The notes beneath the pieces were generated by a model, which did not search any database, was not told where the DNA came from, and saw nothing but the letters and a program-made list of their open reading frames with translations. From CAVWCQ01 sp963753545 (GTDB lineage Bacteria; Chloroflexota; Anaerolineae; Aggregatilineales; Aggregatilineaceae): DNA of 64,000 nt. This document shows positions 17,301 through 28,139 of this stretch, one piece after another (position 1 is the first letter of the stretch; every line of letters starts with the position of its first letter). The stretch lies in NCBI GenBank assembly GCA_963753545.1, contig CAVWCQ010000002.1, forward strand, positions 124,001 to 188,000, written 5' to 3'. The position numbers were made by a program, and so were the translations under genes.

Positions 17301-20300
17301 GATTCCAACCTTCGTTCGGGTACAGCATACCAGGCCAGTAAAATTTGAGTGCCTTCACCGGGCTGGCTGTCGATGTCGAGATGTGCGCCAATGGTTTCGG
17401 CCCGTTCGCGCATGTTATCCAATCCTAAGCCTGGTGACAAGGTGACTGGATCAAACCCCTGGCCGTTATCGGTGATGCGCAGCAGAAGATGATGAGGTTC
17501 TCGCTTCAAATCGATGGTAAAGCGCGTGGCCCGGCTGTGCTTGATAATATTATTCAGGCTTTCCTGGGCGATGCGGTAAAAAACCATGTGAACATTGGGG
17601 GGCAGCAGTTCGGGCTGGCCCTCGACCACCAACTGACCCTTGATATTCTTGCGTCCCGAAGTGGCATCGATCAAGTGATTCAGCAGAATGCTCAGATCGG
17701 TATTGAGCAGCGAGTCCGGGCGCAGTTCGAGCAGCAGAGAGCGCATCTCAGCCGCTGCTGCACGGTTCAGCCGGACCAATTGGTCAATCTTGCTAAGCGC
17801 CCGTTCCGGATCGCGTGCCCATAAGCGCGGGACGGCCTGGGCAATGGTCATGGACGAGAACAGGGTTTGGCTGACTGCATCATGCAAATCGCGCGCCAGC
17901 CGCTGCCGCTCCTCAAAAGCGGCTAACTCCTGGGCCTGTTGGTACTGCCGCGCATTGCCTATGGCAATGGCAACGGCTTCAGCAAACAATCGCAGCCGGT
18001 CAACATGCATTTGTTGGAAGAACGCAGGGGTCAGGCTGAACAGGTTAAGAAAACCTATTAAATTCTCTTGCAGGAAAATTGGCATGCCCAGATAGGCATG
18101 AAGCGGAATGCGCCGCTCGAACCGCAGCCGAACCCAGCCGGGATAGTCATCAATATCAGGTATGACAAGCGCCTCTCCACTCTCAATCATCGCCCTTAAC
18201 GTCGAGGTTTTGTGCATCAAAAAGCGCGTTTTTTCGAGTTCCCGTATTGCCCCAGGATCAGAACTCAAACCCGCGTATCCGGTGAACTACGGCAGCATCA
18301 CCATCAAGCAGTAAGATCGCACTGGCATCATGGGGGACAACAAGGCCGACATCCAGCAGAATGCGATCCAGCACGTCGTCCAGATCCAGGGTGCTGTTGA
18401 TTGTCAGGGTGACATCTCGCAGTGCTTCAGCTAACAGCCGGTGTTCGCGCTCGGCAGCTTCAGCCCGCTTGCGTGCCGTAATGTCGTGAACATAGAGCGA
18501 AATTCCATTTGGGCCAGGATAAACATTGATTTCAACCCATTGATCCATCGCCCGTGATGTTTCAAACTGAATGTGACGCTGGTCTGCCAGGGCACGGTGC
18601 ATTTTCTGGTAGAGATATCCTCCGACCTGTTCCGGATACACTTCCCAGATATTCCGACCGATCAGTTCGCCGCGTGTTTTTTCCAGGAACTGTTCGGCTT
18701 TTTGGTTGATATAGGTAAAACACCAATCACGGTCCAGCGCATAGAACGCGTCATCAATACTCTCCAGAATTTGTTCGATTTCGGTGCGCGCCTGTTTTTG
18801 CTGGCTTACCAGTTCATGCCGGAGCCGCGCGATCTGGAGATGCGCCTCGACGCGAACGAGCAGCTCGCGCGCCGAAAATGGTTTGACGAGGTAATCATCT
18901 GCCCCGGCCTGAAAGCCTTCGATACGGGCTTCTTCTCCTGCCCGCGCCGACAGCAGAATGACGGGCAGCGTACTGGTCAAAGAGTCGCTGCGCAGCCGCC
19001 GCAGGAGAGCGAACCCATCCAGATTTGGCAGCATCACGTCGGACAGGACCAGATCGGGCCGGCTCTGTTGGATGATGGCCAGCGCTTCCTGCCCATCGTT
19101 TGCTGTTTGAGTCGTATAATGTGGACCGAACAGGTGATAAAGATAATCGCGCATATCGGCGTTATCCTCCACCACGAGAATGTGGGCACCCGCAAGTTCA
19201 CTGCGGAGCGGGTAATCCTCACCAGATGTTTGATCAAATATTGGCTCAGAGCCTGGCAGCCAGCGAAGCGCTTCTTCCACAAAAGGCGCGGCGACAGAGG
19301 CGCTAGGCGCTTCGGCTGTAGCATCTCCGATTTGCTGTGGCGGCAGATGGGCTGAGCCTCGCGGGATCATGATTTTGAAGGTACTGCCTATGCCTACCTC
19401 GCTGCTCACATCAACGTGGCCCCCGTGAAAGCGGACAAGCTCCTGTACGAGTGCCAATCCAATGCCCGATCCTTCAAAGGTGCGCCCTTTAGCGCCCTGA
19501 ACCCGGTGAAATCGTTGAAAAATAAACGGGAGTTCATGCTCAGGGATACCCGTTCCCGTATCACGAACCTCTAAGATCACGTTGCTGTCATCCATATGCA
19601 GTAAAACAGTAATCTTGCCCTCGAACGTGAACTTGAACGCATTCGAGAGCAAATTCAGAACCATCTTTTCCCACATATCGCGATCAACATAAACAGGTTC
19701 GGGCAAGGATGGGCAGTCAACTTCAAACTGCAGCCCGGCGGCGTCCATTGCTGAACGGAAGTTGCTGGCGAGATCGACGGTTACCTTTGCCAGGTCGGTT
19801 GGCACGAACCAGGCTTGCACGCGGTTCGATTGAATGCGCGAAAAATCAAGCAGAGTATTGACCAGTTTGAGCAGGCGTAGGCTGTTGCGGTGCGCAATTT
19901 TCAGGCTCATGCTCTGTTCGGGCGTCAGTTGTCCCTGGCTGTCAGAGAGCGCATCGACCAGTGGATTGATCATCAACGTAAGCGGTGTGCGAAATTCATG
20001 CGAAATATTGCTGAAAAACTCGGTCTTGGCGCGATCCAGTTCGGCCAGGGCATCGGCTCGCTGGCGCTCCTCCTCATAGGACCGGGCGTGAGCAACGGCG
20101 TTAGCTAGGTGACCCGCTACCAGATCAAAAGATCCCCGGTAATCATCATCTAACTGCAATCGGGCACTGACTCCTGCCACCAGAAAGCCCGTGATCTGAT
20201 TTTGTCCGCGGGCAAAGATGGGCAGCAGCAGCGCTGAATGAGGTATTTCGGGCCAGGGGCCTACGGCAAAATCGTTAGCAATATCCTCAACCAGAAAGGG

Positions 20301-21045
20301 ACCGCTGGACGCAGTCACGCGGGATAGAGGCCATGAGAGCGAAATCATGATCTAATCCAAGCGTGTGGGGAATGGGGGCTGTGCCTCTCGTCACTCCGCT
20401 GCTGCCTATCAGGTGAGCCTGGAGTTGCGTGTCGTCCAGCAGATAGATGAGGGAAAACGGAATATCAGCCGGATTCTGAGCCAGGATGTTTGCAGCCAGA
20501 TGGCATGCTTCCTCGGCGGATGTCCCCTTGCTTACCCCTTCGCCCAGGGCGCGAAGCGTCTGCAAACGGCGTTCGCTCAATACCCGTTCAGTCGTCTCGG
20601 TTACAGCCGTAAATACGCCACCAACAGCACCGTTCTCATCAAAGATAGGGCTGTAGGAGAAAGTGAAGTAGCATTCTTCGACAAACCCGTTGCGATTGAG
20701 CGGCAGCATTTGATCGTAGGACCACGTTGCTTTTCCGTCATAATAAACGCTTTTGAGCATGGGGCCTATGATATGCCAGATTTCTGCCCAGCATTCCTGC
20801 CCGCGTTGGCCCATAGACGCCGGGTGCTTGGTTGTCCCCAGCATGGGCCGGTAGGCGTCGTTATAAATCATGATGAATTCCGGCCCCCACCAGATCAGGA
20901 TGGGAAAACGGGAAAACAGGCAGATGTTAACAGTGGTTTGCAGGCTTTGCGGCCATGTATCAACGGGACCAAGCGGGGTAGTGGACCAATCCTTTTTACT
21001 AATCAACGCCCCCATCTCGCCGCCATTGCGGAAAATGTCCTGCAC
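17297..21045 (-). CDS. Hybrid sensor histidine kinase with two kinase modules (two frameshifts)
   Basis: About 1249 residues, no membrane helices, so cytoplasmic. Order: PAS (WSTTPLGPVDTWPQSL, LIWWGPEFIMIYNDAYRPMLG), GAF, HisKA with phosphoacceptor His in SNISHEFRTPL (codon at 19998-20000), HATPase (NLLSNAFKFT, DTGTGIP, GSGIGLALV), receiver (VVEDNADMRDYL, LSDVMLPNLDG, VKPF), second PAS (YALDRDWCFTYINQKAEQF), second GAF, then a NarX/LiaS-type HisKA_3 kinase (ERQRLARDLHDAVSQ) with its own HATPase (DNGQGFD, GLGLDNMRERA). Breaks at about 20320 and 18265-18272 are single-base indels: the frames read across without gaps, and the second break falls inside the GAF domain. The start near 21045 is uncertain (GTG). 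It is probably translationally coupled to the ligase gene (overlap at 17297-17300). No dedicated output regulator gene is adjacent. Confidence 0.82.
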
Positions 21046-21207
21046 GCTCAGTTTGACTCACTCAGTCCTCCGTCAGTTTCCAATTCGGTAGGGTCTGCGA
21101 CGGCAGCAGCGCTCTATCGCATCGTGTCTGTAATAGAATAGCAAACAGACGTAGGGATTTTTACCTACAGAGATTGTAGCGACTTTGTTGATAAATGGCG
21201 GGTGGAA

Positions 21208-22080
21208 CTAATCTGTGCCGGGCCGCACCAGAGTCACCGGACAGCGCAGGTTTTTGACCACACGCTGAGCCACACTCCCCATCAACAGGCGGGAAAGGCC
21301 CGTTCGGCCATGAGTGGACATAACGACCATGCACATGCCCTCTTCCAACTCAGCAAATTCACAAATGGCCTGGGATGGGTTGTTGCTGCGGATAATTTGC
21401 TCCCGAACATTCAGCCCCTGGCGGCGCAGGTCATTCCTCAGGGCAACCAGCCGTTCCCGGATCTGCTTATAAGCCTGATCCGCGATGTTCTGCTGGCCCG
21501 CCAGAGCAATCTGATCGGCATAACCGCTGGTAGCGGAATGGTAAATATGCAGCAGGATTATTTCTGCCTGGTGGGTGCGGGCAATTTCGGTAGCCCTGGG
21601 GATCGCGCTCTCCGACCAGCCAGACCCATCGAGTGGAATAATGATTTTGTGGTAGGTGGGGCGAACCAGCAGCAGAGGAATGGGAAGCTGGCGGAGTGCC
21701 TCTTCGAGTTGCCCTCCAAACAACCCCTGGATCATGTCGCCGCGCCCCTGAGTAGACATGACGATCAGGCTGATATGTTCCGCTTCGGCAAAACGGAACA
21801 ATGTTTCGGAAGGGCTTTCCACGATCTGTTCCTGAACGCGCACTCCCTCGCCGCGCAGTTGGCTGCGTACGGTCTGCAAACTGTCGCGGATTTGTTCCTG
21901 CGTCTGGCTGTCCGGTTCGATCTGTTCGGCGCTGCCGGGAGGCATGGGCAGCGCATTCAGAAACATCAAAACCACTTCGGCGTCATGTTTGCGCGCCAGA
22001 TCTGTCGCATAAGGAAGCGCAAAAGCAGCGGCATCAGACCCATCTAACGGCACGAGAATCTTCTGATAATGCAGTAGCAT
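21208..22080 (-). CDS. Tandem-domain universal stress protein (UspA family)
   Basis: 290 residues formed by two consecutive Usp domains. The first opens KILVPLDGSDAAAFALPYA and carries VMSTQGRGD; the second opens KIIIPLDGSGWSESAIPRA and carries VMSTHGRTGLSRLLMGSVA, the ATP-binding GRTG...GS signature. Tandem Usp proteins of this length are common and usually bind ATP as pseudo-dimers in the cytoplasm. ATG 22080 is chosen because AGGAG lies 9 bases upstream; the frame extends to 22104. It lies alone between the sensor kinase and the amino-acid importer ATPase, both on the same strand. Confidence 0.93.
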   Translation of the reverse strand: MLLHYQKILVPLDGSDAAAFALPYATDLARKHDAEVVLMFLNALPMPPGSAEQIEPDSQTQEQIRDSLQTVRSQLRGEGVRVQEQIVESPSETLFRFAEAEHISLIVMSTQGRGDMIQGLFGGQLEEALRQLPIPLLLVRPTYHKIIIPLDGSGWSESAIPRATEIARTHQAEIILLHIYHSATSGYADQIALAGQQNIADQAYKQIRERLVALRNDLRRQGLNVREQIIRSNNPSQAICEFAELEEGMCMVVMSTHGRTGLSRLLMGSVAQRVVKNLRCPVTLVRPGTD

Positions 22081-22131
22081 ATCGCGGTTCTCCTGCGCGC
22101 TCACGGCGCGCCGCTGTCGTATAGCGTGACT

Positions 22132-22884
22132 CTACAAAATTTGCGATAGGAACAGCTTGGTCCTCTCGTGCTGTGGGTCTTCAAAAAAGTGCTGTGGCGT
22201 GCCCATTTCCACGATGCGCCCCTCGTCAAAGAACACGATCCGGTCTGCTACTTCGCGGGCAAAGCCCATCTCGTGTGAGACAACGAGCATCGTCATGCCA
22301 GACTGCGCCAGTTCTTTCATCACGTCCAGCACTTCTTTGATCATCTCCGGGTCCAACGCGGAGGTTGGCTCGTCAAACAGCATGATCTTCGGCTGCATAG
22401 CCAGGGCGCGCGCAATAGCCACGCGCTGCTGCTGTCCGCCGGAAAGCTGGCCGGGGTATTTATGGGCCTGTTCCGGGATGCCCACCCGCTCTAACAACTG
22501 CTGGGCGATCTGCTCGGCCTCACGGCGCGGGCGGTGGCGCACATAGCGCGGGGCAAGGGTGACGTTTTGCAGCACGGTCAGATGCGGGAACAGGTTAAAC
22601 TGCTGGAAAACCATGCCGATCTCGCTGCGGATGGCGGCAATGTTGCGCACATCGTGGCTCAATTCGATCCCATCCACGATGATCTGGCCTTCCTGGTGTT
22701 CTTCCAGGCGGTTGATGCAGCGAATAAAGGTCGATTTCCCCGATCCCGAGGGGCCGATGATCACCAGCACCTCCTGGGGAAATACTTCCAGTTCGATATC
22801 TTTTAAAACATGAAAACTGCCGTACCACTTGTTGACGCCCCGGCAGGTAATGATCGGTTCGTTGCTAACTTCTTTGGCTTCCAT
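22132..22884 (-). CDS. aapP: Polar amino-acid ABC importer ATPase (AapP/GlnQ type)
   Basis: 250 residues, complete. Walker A GPSGSGKST, Q-loop GMVFQQFNLFPHLT, signature LSGGQQQRVAIARAL, Walker B IMLFDEPTSALDPE and switch His in VVSHEM are all intact, in the arrangement of GlnQ/HisP/AapP. It powers uptake of polar amino acids with the two permeases just upstream. ATG 22884 has GGAG about 8 bases upstream; an earlier in-frame start at 22899 is less well placed. Last gene of the four-gene operon SBP, permease, permease, ATPase on the minus strand. Confidence 0.95.
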   Translation of the reverse strand: MEAKEVSNEPIITCRGVNKWYGSFHVLKDIELEVFPQEVLVIIGPSGSGKSTFIRCINRLEEHQEGQIIVDGIELSHDVRNIAAIRSEIGMVFQQFNLFPHLTVLQNVTLAPRYVRHRPRREAEQIAQQLLERVGIPEQAHKYPGQLSGGQQQRVAIARALAMQPKIMLFDEPTSALDPEMIKEVLDVMKELAQSGMTMLVVSHEMGFAREVADRIVFFDEGRIVEMGTPQHFFEDPQHERTKLFLSQIL

Positions 22885-22911
22885 CCCACAACTCCGCAAA
22901 AGCAGGCGGTA

Positions 22912-24765
22912 TCAACGGCGGACGCTGCCCGCGCCGGATGTCTCCAGGCGGCGGCTGACGTCTGCCATTGCATAACTGAACACAAAGTAGACTAGGGCGA
23001 CAAAAATATACGCTTCGCGCTGGGCAGTGCGGTAAAGCGGCTGTCCACTGACAATAATATCCACGATGCCGACCAGCTCAAACAAACCGACCAGCGCCAC
23101 CAGTGATGTATCTTTAAACAGGCTGATAAACTGCCCAACAATGGCCGGGAGCACAGCGCGCAGCGCCTGTGGCAGCACAATCAGGTTGGTGGTCAAAAAC
23201 GGGTTCATGCCCAGCGCGCGGGCCGCCTCGATCTGACCGTATGGAATGATCTGCAAGCCGCCGCGCACATTCTCCGCGAGGTAAGCCGCGCTGAACAGCG
23301 TCAGCCCAATCATCAGCCGGATGGTCAGGTCCATTTGAGACAATCGCAGACGCAGAAAAAGGGAATGATCAGTTTTGCCATGAACAGGATCGTGATCAGC
23401 GGGACGCCGCGCATCGACTTCGATAAACAGCGTGCAGATCCATTTGATCAGCGGCAGATTGCTGCGCCGCCCCAACGCCAGAGCTACGCCAAGTGGGAAC
23501 GAAGCGGTGATCCCAACAAAGGTCAAAATAATCGTCAGCATCAGCCCGCCCCACAACTTGGTAGAGACGAGTGGCAGAGGATCGGATCCGCTGAAACCGA
23601 GCAGAATGATCACAATAGCAGGAATGGAGAATATCCACGCTATCAGCGTCAAGCGCCGTACGATCCGCTCCCGTTTGCCCAACATTCCAATCAGCCAGCC
23701 ATTGCAAAAGAAAAAGGCTGTGTAGAGCAGTGGCTAAATCGATATTCTGCATCAGGGGCGCAAGTTGCAAGCTCACGAATTCCTTAAAGGTCTGCGTACC
23801 CTGGAAGATAAAACGCCTTGTCCTGGCGCGAAGATGCGAGATGGCGGGTTGGGGGCGGGCCAAACGCTTCTTCGCGCTCCTTCGTTGGCCCTTCCTGCGT
23901 GGTAAAGAGCTTCCACGCCGTTCACTTTCATCCAGGCATAACCCGTGCTGGTGCCGGCCATTCGCTGCGTCATCGCGCTCGGCATCCAGAATATACCAGC
24001 CATCGCGCGGCAATGTGGCTGTTAGTGTGCCTGCTGCCCCGGCTTCGAGAACCAACTCCACTGGGCCATCGCCCGACACGACCTGCTGCCCATCGCCATC
24101 TAGCAGGCCGGACGCTGATCACGAGATCATAGTCGCTGAGGTCGATCTGCCCGGCTTGTGCTGCGTGGACCTGGGTAGACCATTCGGTACGAGATCGGGT
24201 TTCAATATAGCCAAACTGGTGGGCCTTCCAATCTTCCGGGGTATTGCCGGGGTCCACGTTGACCGTGATCTTCTGCCCCTTTTTGCCCACAAAGACCAGA
24301 TCGGGCGGGTCGCGGCTGCGGCTCGACCAGCGGATAAATTGACGGTTCGGGGATACGTGCGCCAATCGCCGGGATGAGAAACAAAAATCCCACCACGACG
24401 GCGACGATCAGAAACACGCTGCGACCTACATGCCCCCAGATCCCCGTTCCCAGCCCCGGCAGAAAAACCAGAATCGCCGCCGAGAGATCCACCCGCCATA
24501 ATTCCTGGCGGTTATACTGGCCGTTCGCGATCAGGCGCAGATTGTTAAAGATGACGCTCCACTGGGCATTGTGGATCGACCATGACAAAAAATTCCAGGT
24601 AACACAGCGATCAGAAGAGGTGATGATCACGGTTGCCAGCGCATTGAGTGGGCTGCTGAACAGGTTAGCGCGCAGCCATCCCAAGATGCCCACATCCCGC
24701 AAGGGCGGGCGTCGGCTGGGGGGTGGTTGCAGGGGAGCAACGTAATATTCGGACGGGCTGCTCAT
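22912..24765 (-). CDS. aapM: Amino-acid ABC permease, AapM type, with extra extracytoplasmic domain (about eight frameshifts)
   Basis: Read across frames this is one permease of about 617 residues. The N-terminus PPLRDVGILGWLRANLF and NAQWSVIFNNLRL are typical of AapM. The C-terminal core has LFIEVRGVPLITILFMAKL, AYLAENVRGGL, the EAA loop QIEAARALGMNP and VLPQALRAVLPAIVGQ. Between helices lies an insert of about 160 residues (DLVFVGKKGQKITVNVDPGN, LPRDGWYILDAE and more) that most AapM proteins lack. Breaks fall near 24310, 24110, 23960, 23905, 23805, 23735, 23415 and 23355. Each next frame resumes the expected sequence and I see no in-frame nonsense codon within resumed segments. That fits consensus error better than gene decay, though a pseudogene is possible. 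Confidence 0.72.
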
Positions 24766-24766
24766 T

Positions 24767-25966
24767 TCAGCGGCTCCTCAAACGCAGCTTGTAGTTAACC
24801 CCGTTCATGATTGCGGAGATAATCAGACTCATGCTCAGGTACGTAAGCATCATGATTGAAAAGACAGCGACGGGCTGCCCGGTCTGGTTCTGGATCACAT
24901 TCGAAATATTGTAGACGTCGAAGAACCCGATCGCGATCCCCAGGCTGGAATTTTTCGCCAGGTTCAGATATTGGTTGCCTAGTGGTGGAATGATCAGGCG
25001 TAGCGCTTGCGGCAGCACGATCAGGCGTAGGGTTTGTGATCCGCTAAAACCCTGCGCGCGAGCGGCTTCGATCTGCCCATAGCTCACAGCCTGAATTCCG
25101 GCGCGTACGATGTCAGCAATAAAGGCGGCAGTATAGAGGACGAGACCCAGCGTCAGCGCGACATATTCTGCTGTCAGCCTGTCGCCCCCCACAAAATTGC
25201 GCCCGTCTGTCAGTGTTGGATATTCAACCGTGAAGGGATCGCCCGAAGCAACCCAACCCACTGCGACAAACAGCAGCAGAGCCAGTGAGAACCACATTAG
25301 CGTTCGGGCGGGCTGCCCTGTGCGATCTTGAACATGCAGACGCCAGCGCCAGAGGATAATTCCGACAATCAGCCCCAGTCCCACTGCTGCATACACCATC
25401 CAAGCCGTAGTGGTGCCGTTCACCGCAGGATAGTTGATGGCGCGGCGGTTGATGAAGACAGGGCCGGGCAGTTTATACGAATCGGCGAGGTTCATGGGCA
25501 TCGTTAGCCGCAAACCCCGGTAAATGAAATAAAGCTGCACGAGCAGCGGCGTGTTCCTAAAAATCTCAATGTAGCTGATGGCTGTATTGCGCACCAGAAA
25601 ATTGGTAGACAGGCGGCCTATGCCGACTAAAACGCCCAGCACGGTTGCGCCCACTAACCCAACTAGGACCACTCGCAGCGTATTAATGATGCCCACCCGC
25701 AGCGCATCGATATTGGAGGATGTCTGGGGGTCCAGATTCAGCCCGCCTTCGGATATTTTGACACCAAAGGGGCGGTCATAGACGTGGTAGTTGATCCCCA
25801 TATTGCTTTTGTCCAGATTGTGGACCATGTTGGTGATCAGCGTATAAAAAAGGACGACCACCACAACAAAAAATACAATCTGAGCGACAACCTGGATCAC
25901 ACGGATATCGCGCCAGAAAGGGACTGGCGCGTGGTCGGCATGCCGAAATGTATTCTGACCGGCCAT
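24767..25966 (-). CDS. aapQ: Amino-acid ABC permease, AapQ type
   Basis: 399 residues, complete. N-terminal helix, an extracytoplasmic stretch, then the HisM-type core: LRVGIINTLRVVLVG, YIEIFRNTPLLVQLYFIYRGL, and near the C-terminus DIVRAGIQAVSYGQIEAARAQG with the EAA loop that contacts the ATPase, followed by VLPQALRLIIPPLGNQYLNLAKN. The N-terminal extension and long loop are usual for AapQ (about 400 residues). It is separated by one base from aapM and follows the binding-protein gene after a 71-bp gap holding a strong hairpin. Confidence 0.94.
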   Translation of the reverse strand: MAGQNTFRHADHAPVPFWRDIRVIQVVAQIVFFVVVVVLFYTLITNMVHNLDKSNMGINYHVYDRPFGVKISEGGLNLDPQTSSNIDALRVGIINTLRVVLVGLVGATVLGVLVGIGRLSTNFLVRNTAISYIEIFRNTPLLVQLYFIYRGLRLTMPMNLADSYKLPGPVFINRRAINYPAVNGTTTAWMVYAAVGLGLIVGIILWRWRLHVQDRTGQPARTLMWFSLALLLFVAVGWVASGDPFTVEYPTLTDGRNFVGGDRLTAEYVALTLGLVLYTAAFIADIVRAGIQAVSYGQIEAARAQGFSGSQTLRLIVLPQALRLIIPPLGNQYLNLAKNSSLGIAIGFFDVYNISNVIQNQTGQPVAVFSIMMLTYLSMSLIISAIMNGVNYKLRLRSR

Positions 25967-25999
25967 CGGTCAATAGCCTCTATTCTATTTAAGTAAAAG

Positions 26000-26024
26000 A
26001 CCCGGAGGGGACTCCCCTCCGGGT
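26000..26024 (-). terminator. Intra-operon hairpin between binding protein and permease genes
   Basis: Eleven-base-pair perfect GC-rich stem (26000-26010 with 26014-26024) with a three-base loop. On the minus strand it is followed by TCTTTT. It lies between the binding-protein stop and the aapQ start. Such hairpins often give partial termination or protect the upstream mRNA, so binding protein exceeds permease. Confidence 0.8.
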
Positions 26025-26037
26025 AAACATTAAATCA

Positions 26038-27120
26038 TTAGCGCCAGGCGGGTGCGTAGATCAGGCCGCCATTGGTCCACAACTGGTTGAGACCCAGGCC
26101 TGCGGCGCGGTCAATACCGAGCGGCGTGTTGATGCCAACATTGCGCTCGTAGATCTCACCATAATTGCCTACGGCGCGGATCACGTTTACGGTGAAGCTG
26201 TTATCCAGCCCCAGGAGTGAGCCGCTGGCGAAATCGCCCAGACCCAGGAAATTCTGAACGCGCGGGTCTGCGCTGGTCATGAAGGTATCAATATTGGCTT
26301 GGGTAATGCCCAATTCTTCAGCGGTGAACGTAGCATATACGGTCCAGTTTACCACGTCTGCCCAAACAGCATCCCCTTCGAGATAGGACGGGGTAAGCGG
26401 TTCCTTCGAAATGATTTCGGGGAGTACGACATACGCGCCAGGATCGGCGGTAGCAGAACGCAGACCGGCTAGCTGGCTCTGGTCCGAGGTCAGTACGTCG
26501 CAGCGGCCTTCTTCAAAAGCGGCAATCGTCTGGCTGGCCTCTTCGAAGGGAACCAGTTCATAGGTCAGGCCGCGTGTTTCCATTGCCTCAGTGATATTCA
26601 ATTCGGTGGTCGTCCCGGTCAGCGTGCAGATCGAGACATTGTTCAGTTCGTCGATGCTGGTCACGCCCAGGTCGGCCCGGACCATCAGCCCCTGGCCGTC
26701 ATAGTATGTGACTGGGCCAAAGTCGATGCCCAAATCAGCATCGCGGGTTAGTGTCCAGGTGGCATTGCGGATCAAAACGTCGATTTGCCCTGTCTGGAGA
26801 GCCGTGAACCGTTCCTGGGCTGTGGTGGGGACAAATTCCAGGTTATCGGGGGTCACTTCGCCAAAGATAGCGGCAGCGAGGGCGCGGCAGAAGTCGACGT
26901 CAAAACCTGACCACTCGTTGGTATCAGTCTCGAGGAATCCAAAGCCTGGAACCTGACCATTCACGCCGCACAGCAAGCGACCCCGCTGGCGGATCGTGTC
27001 TAACAAACTGGTACCTTCCTGGGCCCGAACAACGGACTTGGGTGACAGGGGAGATAGGCTGGCAACTAAAAGAACAAGAACCAGTCCGCTGAGGGCAAGA
27101 AAACGTATACTTCTCTTCAT
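26038..27120 (-). CDS. aapJ: Amino-acid ABC transporter substrate-binding protein (AapJ type)
   Basis: 360 residues. Sec signal peptide MKRSIRFLALSGLVLVLL... with likely cleavage after VVRA; there is no lipobox cysteine. The mature part begins with RQRGRLLCGVNGQVPGFGFL and the family signature GFDVDFCRALAAAIFG (solute-binding protein family 3), then TTAQERFTALQTGQIDVL and the GTTTEL and EGRCDVLTSDQSQL segments typical of AapJ/BztA general amino-acid receptors. ATG 27120 has AAGGAG about 6 bases upstream; the longer frame to 27207 is rejected. First gene of the importer operon; ligand probably broad L-amino acids. Confidence 0.95.
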   Translation of the reverse strand: MKRSIRFLALSGLVLVLLVASLSPLSPKSVVRAQEGTSLLDTIRQRGRLLCGVNGQVPGFGFLETDTNEWSGFDVDFCRALAAAIFGEVTPDNLEFVPTTAQERFTALQTGQIDVLIRNATWTLTRDADLGIDFGPVTYYDGQGLMVRADLGVTSIDELNNVSICTLTGTTTELNITEAMETRGLTYELVPFEEASQTIAAFEEGRCDVLTSDQSQLAGLRSATADPGAYVVLPEIISKEPLTPSYLEGDAVWADVVNWTVYATFTAEELGITQANIDTFMTSADPRVQNFLGLGDFASGSLLGLDNSFTVNVIRAVGNYGEIYERNVGINTPLGIDRAAGLGLNQLWTNGGLIYAPAWR

Positions 27121-27341
27121 GTTCTTCTCCTTAAAAGTTTGGTGTCGTCCTGTAGAATTGCAATGGAGGCAGGATAGTATGGGCTTAAAGCGCGTCTCGC
27201 TTAGCAAGACCTCCTTTCGTGCATACTATCTATATCTGATCAGTTTACAACAACCTTTATGGAGTCTTTATCAGCATTTCTAACAAATGGCAAAGAATGT
27301 TAGACTGAATGGCAGCTTTACCTTAAAAAAGGGGGTGTCTT

Positions 27342-28136
27342 ATGCCAACCATTCATGTGAACGGGGTTGAACTCTATTACGAACTGCATGGCGGCGGGTC
27401 CAAGACTCTGGTGCTGAACAACGGCATTATAGCCAGCACTGCGACCTGGGCTTACCAACTGCCAGCCCTTGTCCCTCATTTTCGCGTACTGCTCTACGAT
27501 ATGCGCGGTCAGGGACGATCACAAAAATGGAAACCCGGCGATCCCGACTATACCTGGGAGACCCATGCCGGCGATCTGGCGGCGTTGCTGGATGCGCTGG
27601 AGATCCCCAGCGCCCATATTGGCGGCATTTCCTATGGCGGTGAACTGACCCAGGTTTTTGCCCTGCGCTATCCTCAGCGCTGCCAGAAGTTAATTATTGC
27701 CGACGCAGTGAGCGAAGTAGGTCCTATGCTGCGGGCTATAGCCGATAGTTGGGCGATGATCGCGGAGAAAGGCGATCACATCACGTTTTACTGCTCCACG
27801 TGGTATTGGAATTTTAGCGAGACGTTTTTTGCGGAAAAATATGACTTTCTGCTCAGCCGGATCGACGCGGCAAAAGGCCTTGATCTGCCGTCTGTGATCC
27901 AGTTGTGCCGCTGCTTCAACACGATGAATACAACAGCCCGATTGGGCGAGATCAGGCATCCAACTTGTGTACTGGTCGGAGAAAAAGATATATTGAAGCC
28001 TATCCACTATTCTGAGACCATTGCCCGGAGCATTTCTGGCGCTGAACTGTTTATCCTGCCCGGCGCGGGACATGCCTCGTTCTGGGAATGCCCCTCCGAA
28101 TTTAACCGTATTATCGTTGATTTCTTGCAGCGCTGA
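27342..28136 (+). CDS. Alpha/beta-hydrolase
   Basis: 264 residues, the normal length for this fold. Nucleophile elbow GGISYGGE (Ser in G-I-S-Y-G), oxyanion region LNNGIIAS, acid in GEKDILKP and catalytic His in GAGHASFWE are all present, so it should be an active serine hydrolase. It opens MPTIHVNGVELYYELHG like many esterase, lactonase and carboxylesterase-like family members. There is no signal peptide, so cytoplasmic. Substrate cannot be inferred. ATG 27342 is preceded by AAGGGGG. It is convergent with the FtsX-type permease gene (3-bp gap) and divergent from aapJ. Confidence 0.9.
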   Translation: MPTIHVNGVELYYELHGGGSKTLVLNNGIIASTATWAYQLPALVPHFRVLLYDMRGQGRSQKWKPGDPDYTWETHAGDLAALLDALEIPSAHIGGISYGGELTQVFALRYPQRCQKLIIADAVSEVGPMLRAIADSWAMIAEKGDHITFYCSTWYWNFSETFFAEKYDFLLSRIDAAKGLDLPSVIQLCRCFNTMNTTARLGEIRHPTCVLVGEKDILKPIHYSETIARSISGAELFILPGAGHASFWECPSEFNRIIVDFLQR

Positions 28137-28139
28137 TCG

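Noticed and set aside
17297..18268. Separate NarX-like kinase gene
   Set aside because: It would start in the middle of a GAF domain whose first half is encoded directly upstream in another frame.
23396..24499. Several short ORFs within the aapM region as separate genes
   Set aside because: Each contains a consecutive piece of one permease; together they form a single gene with indels.
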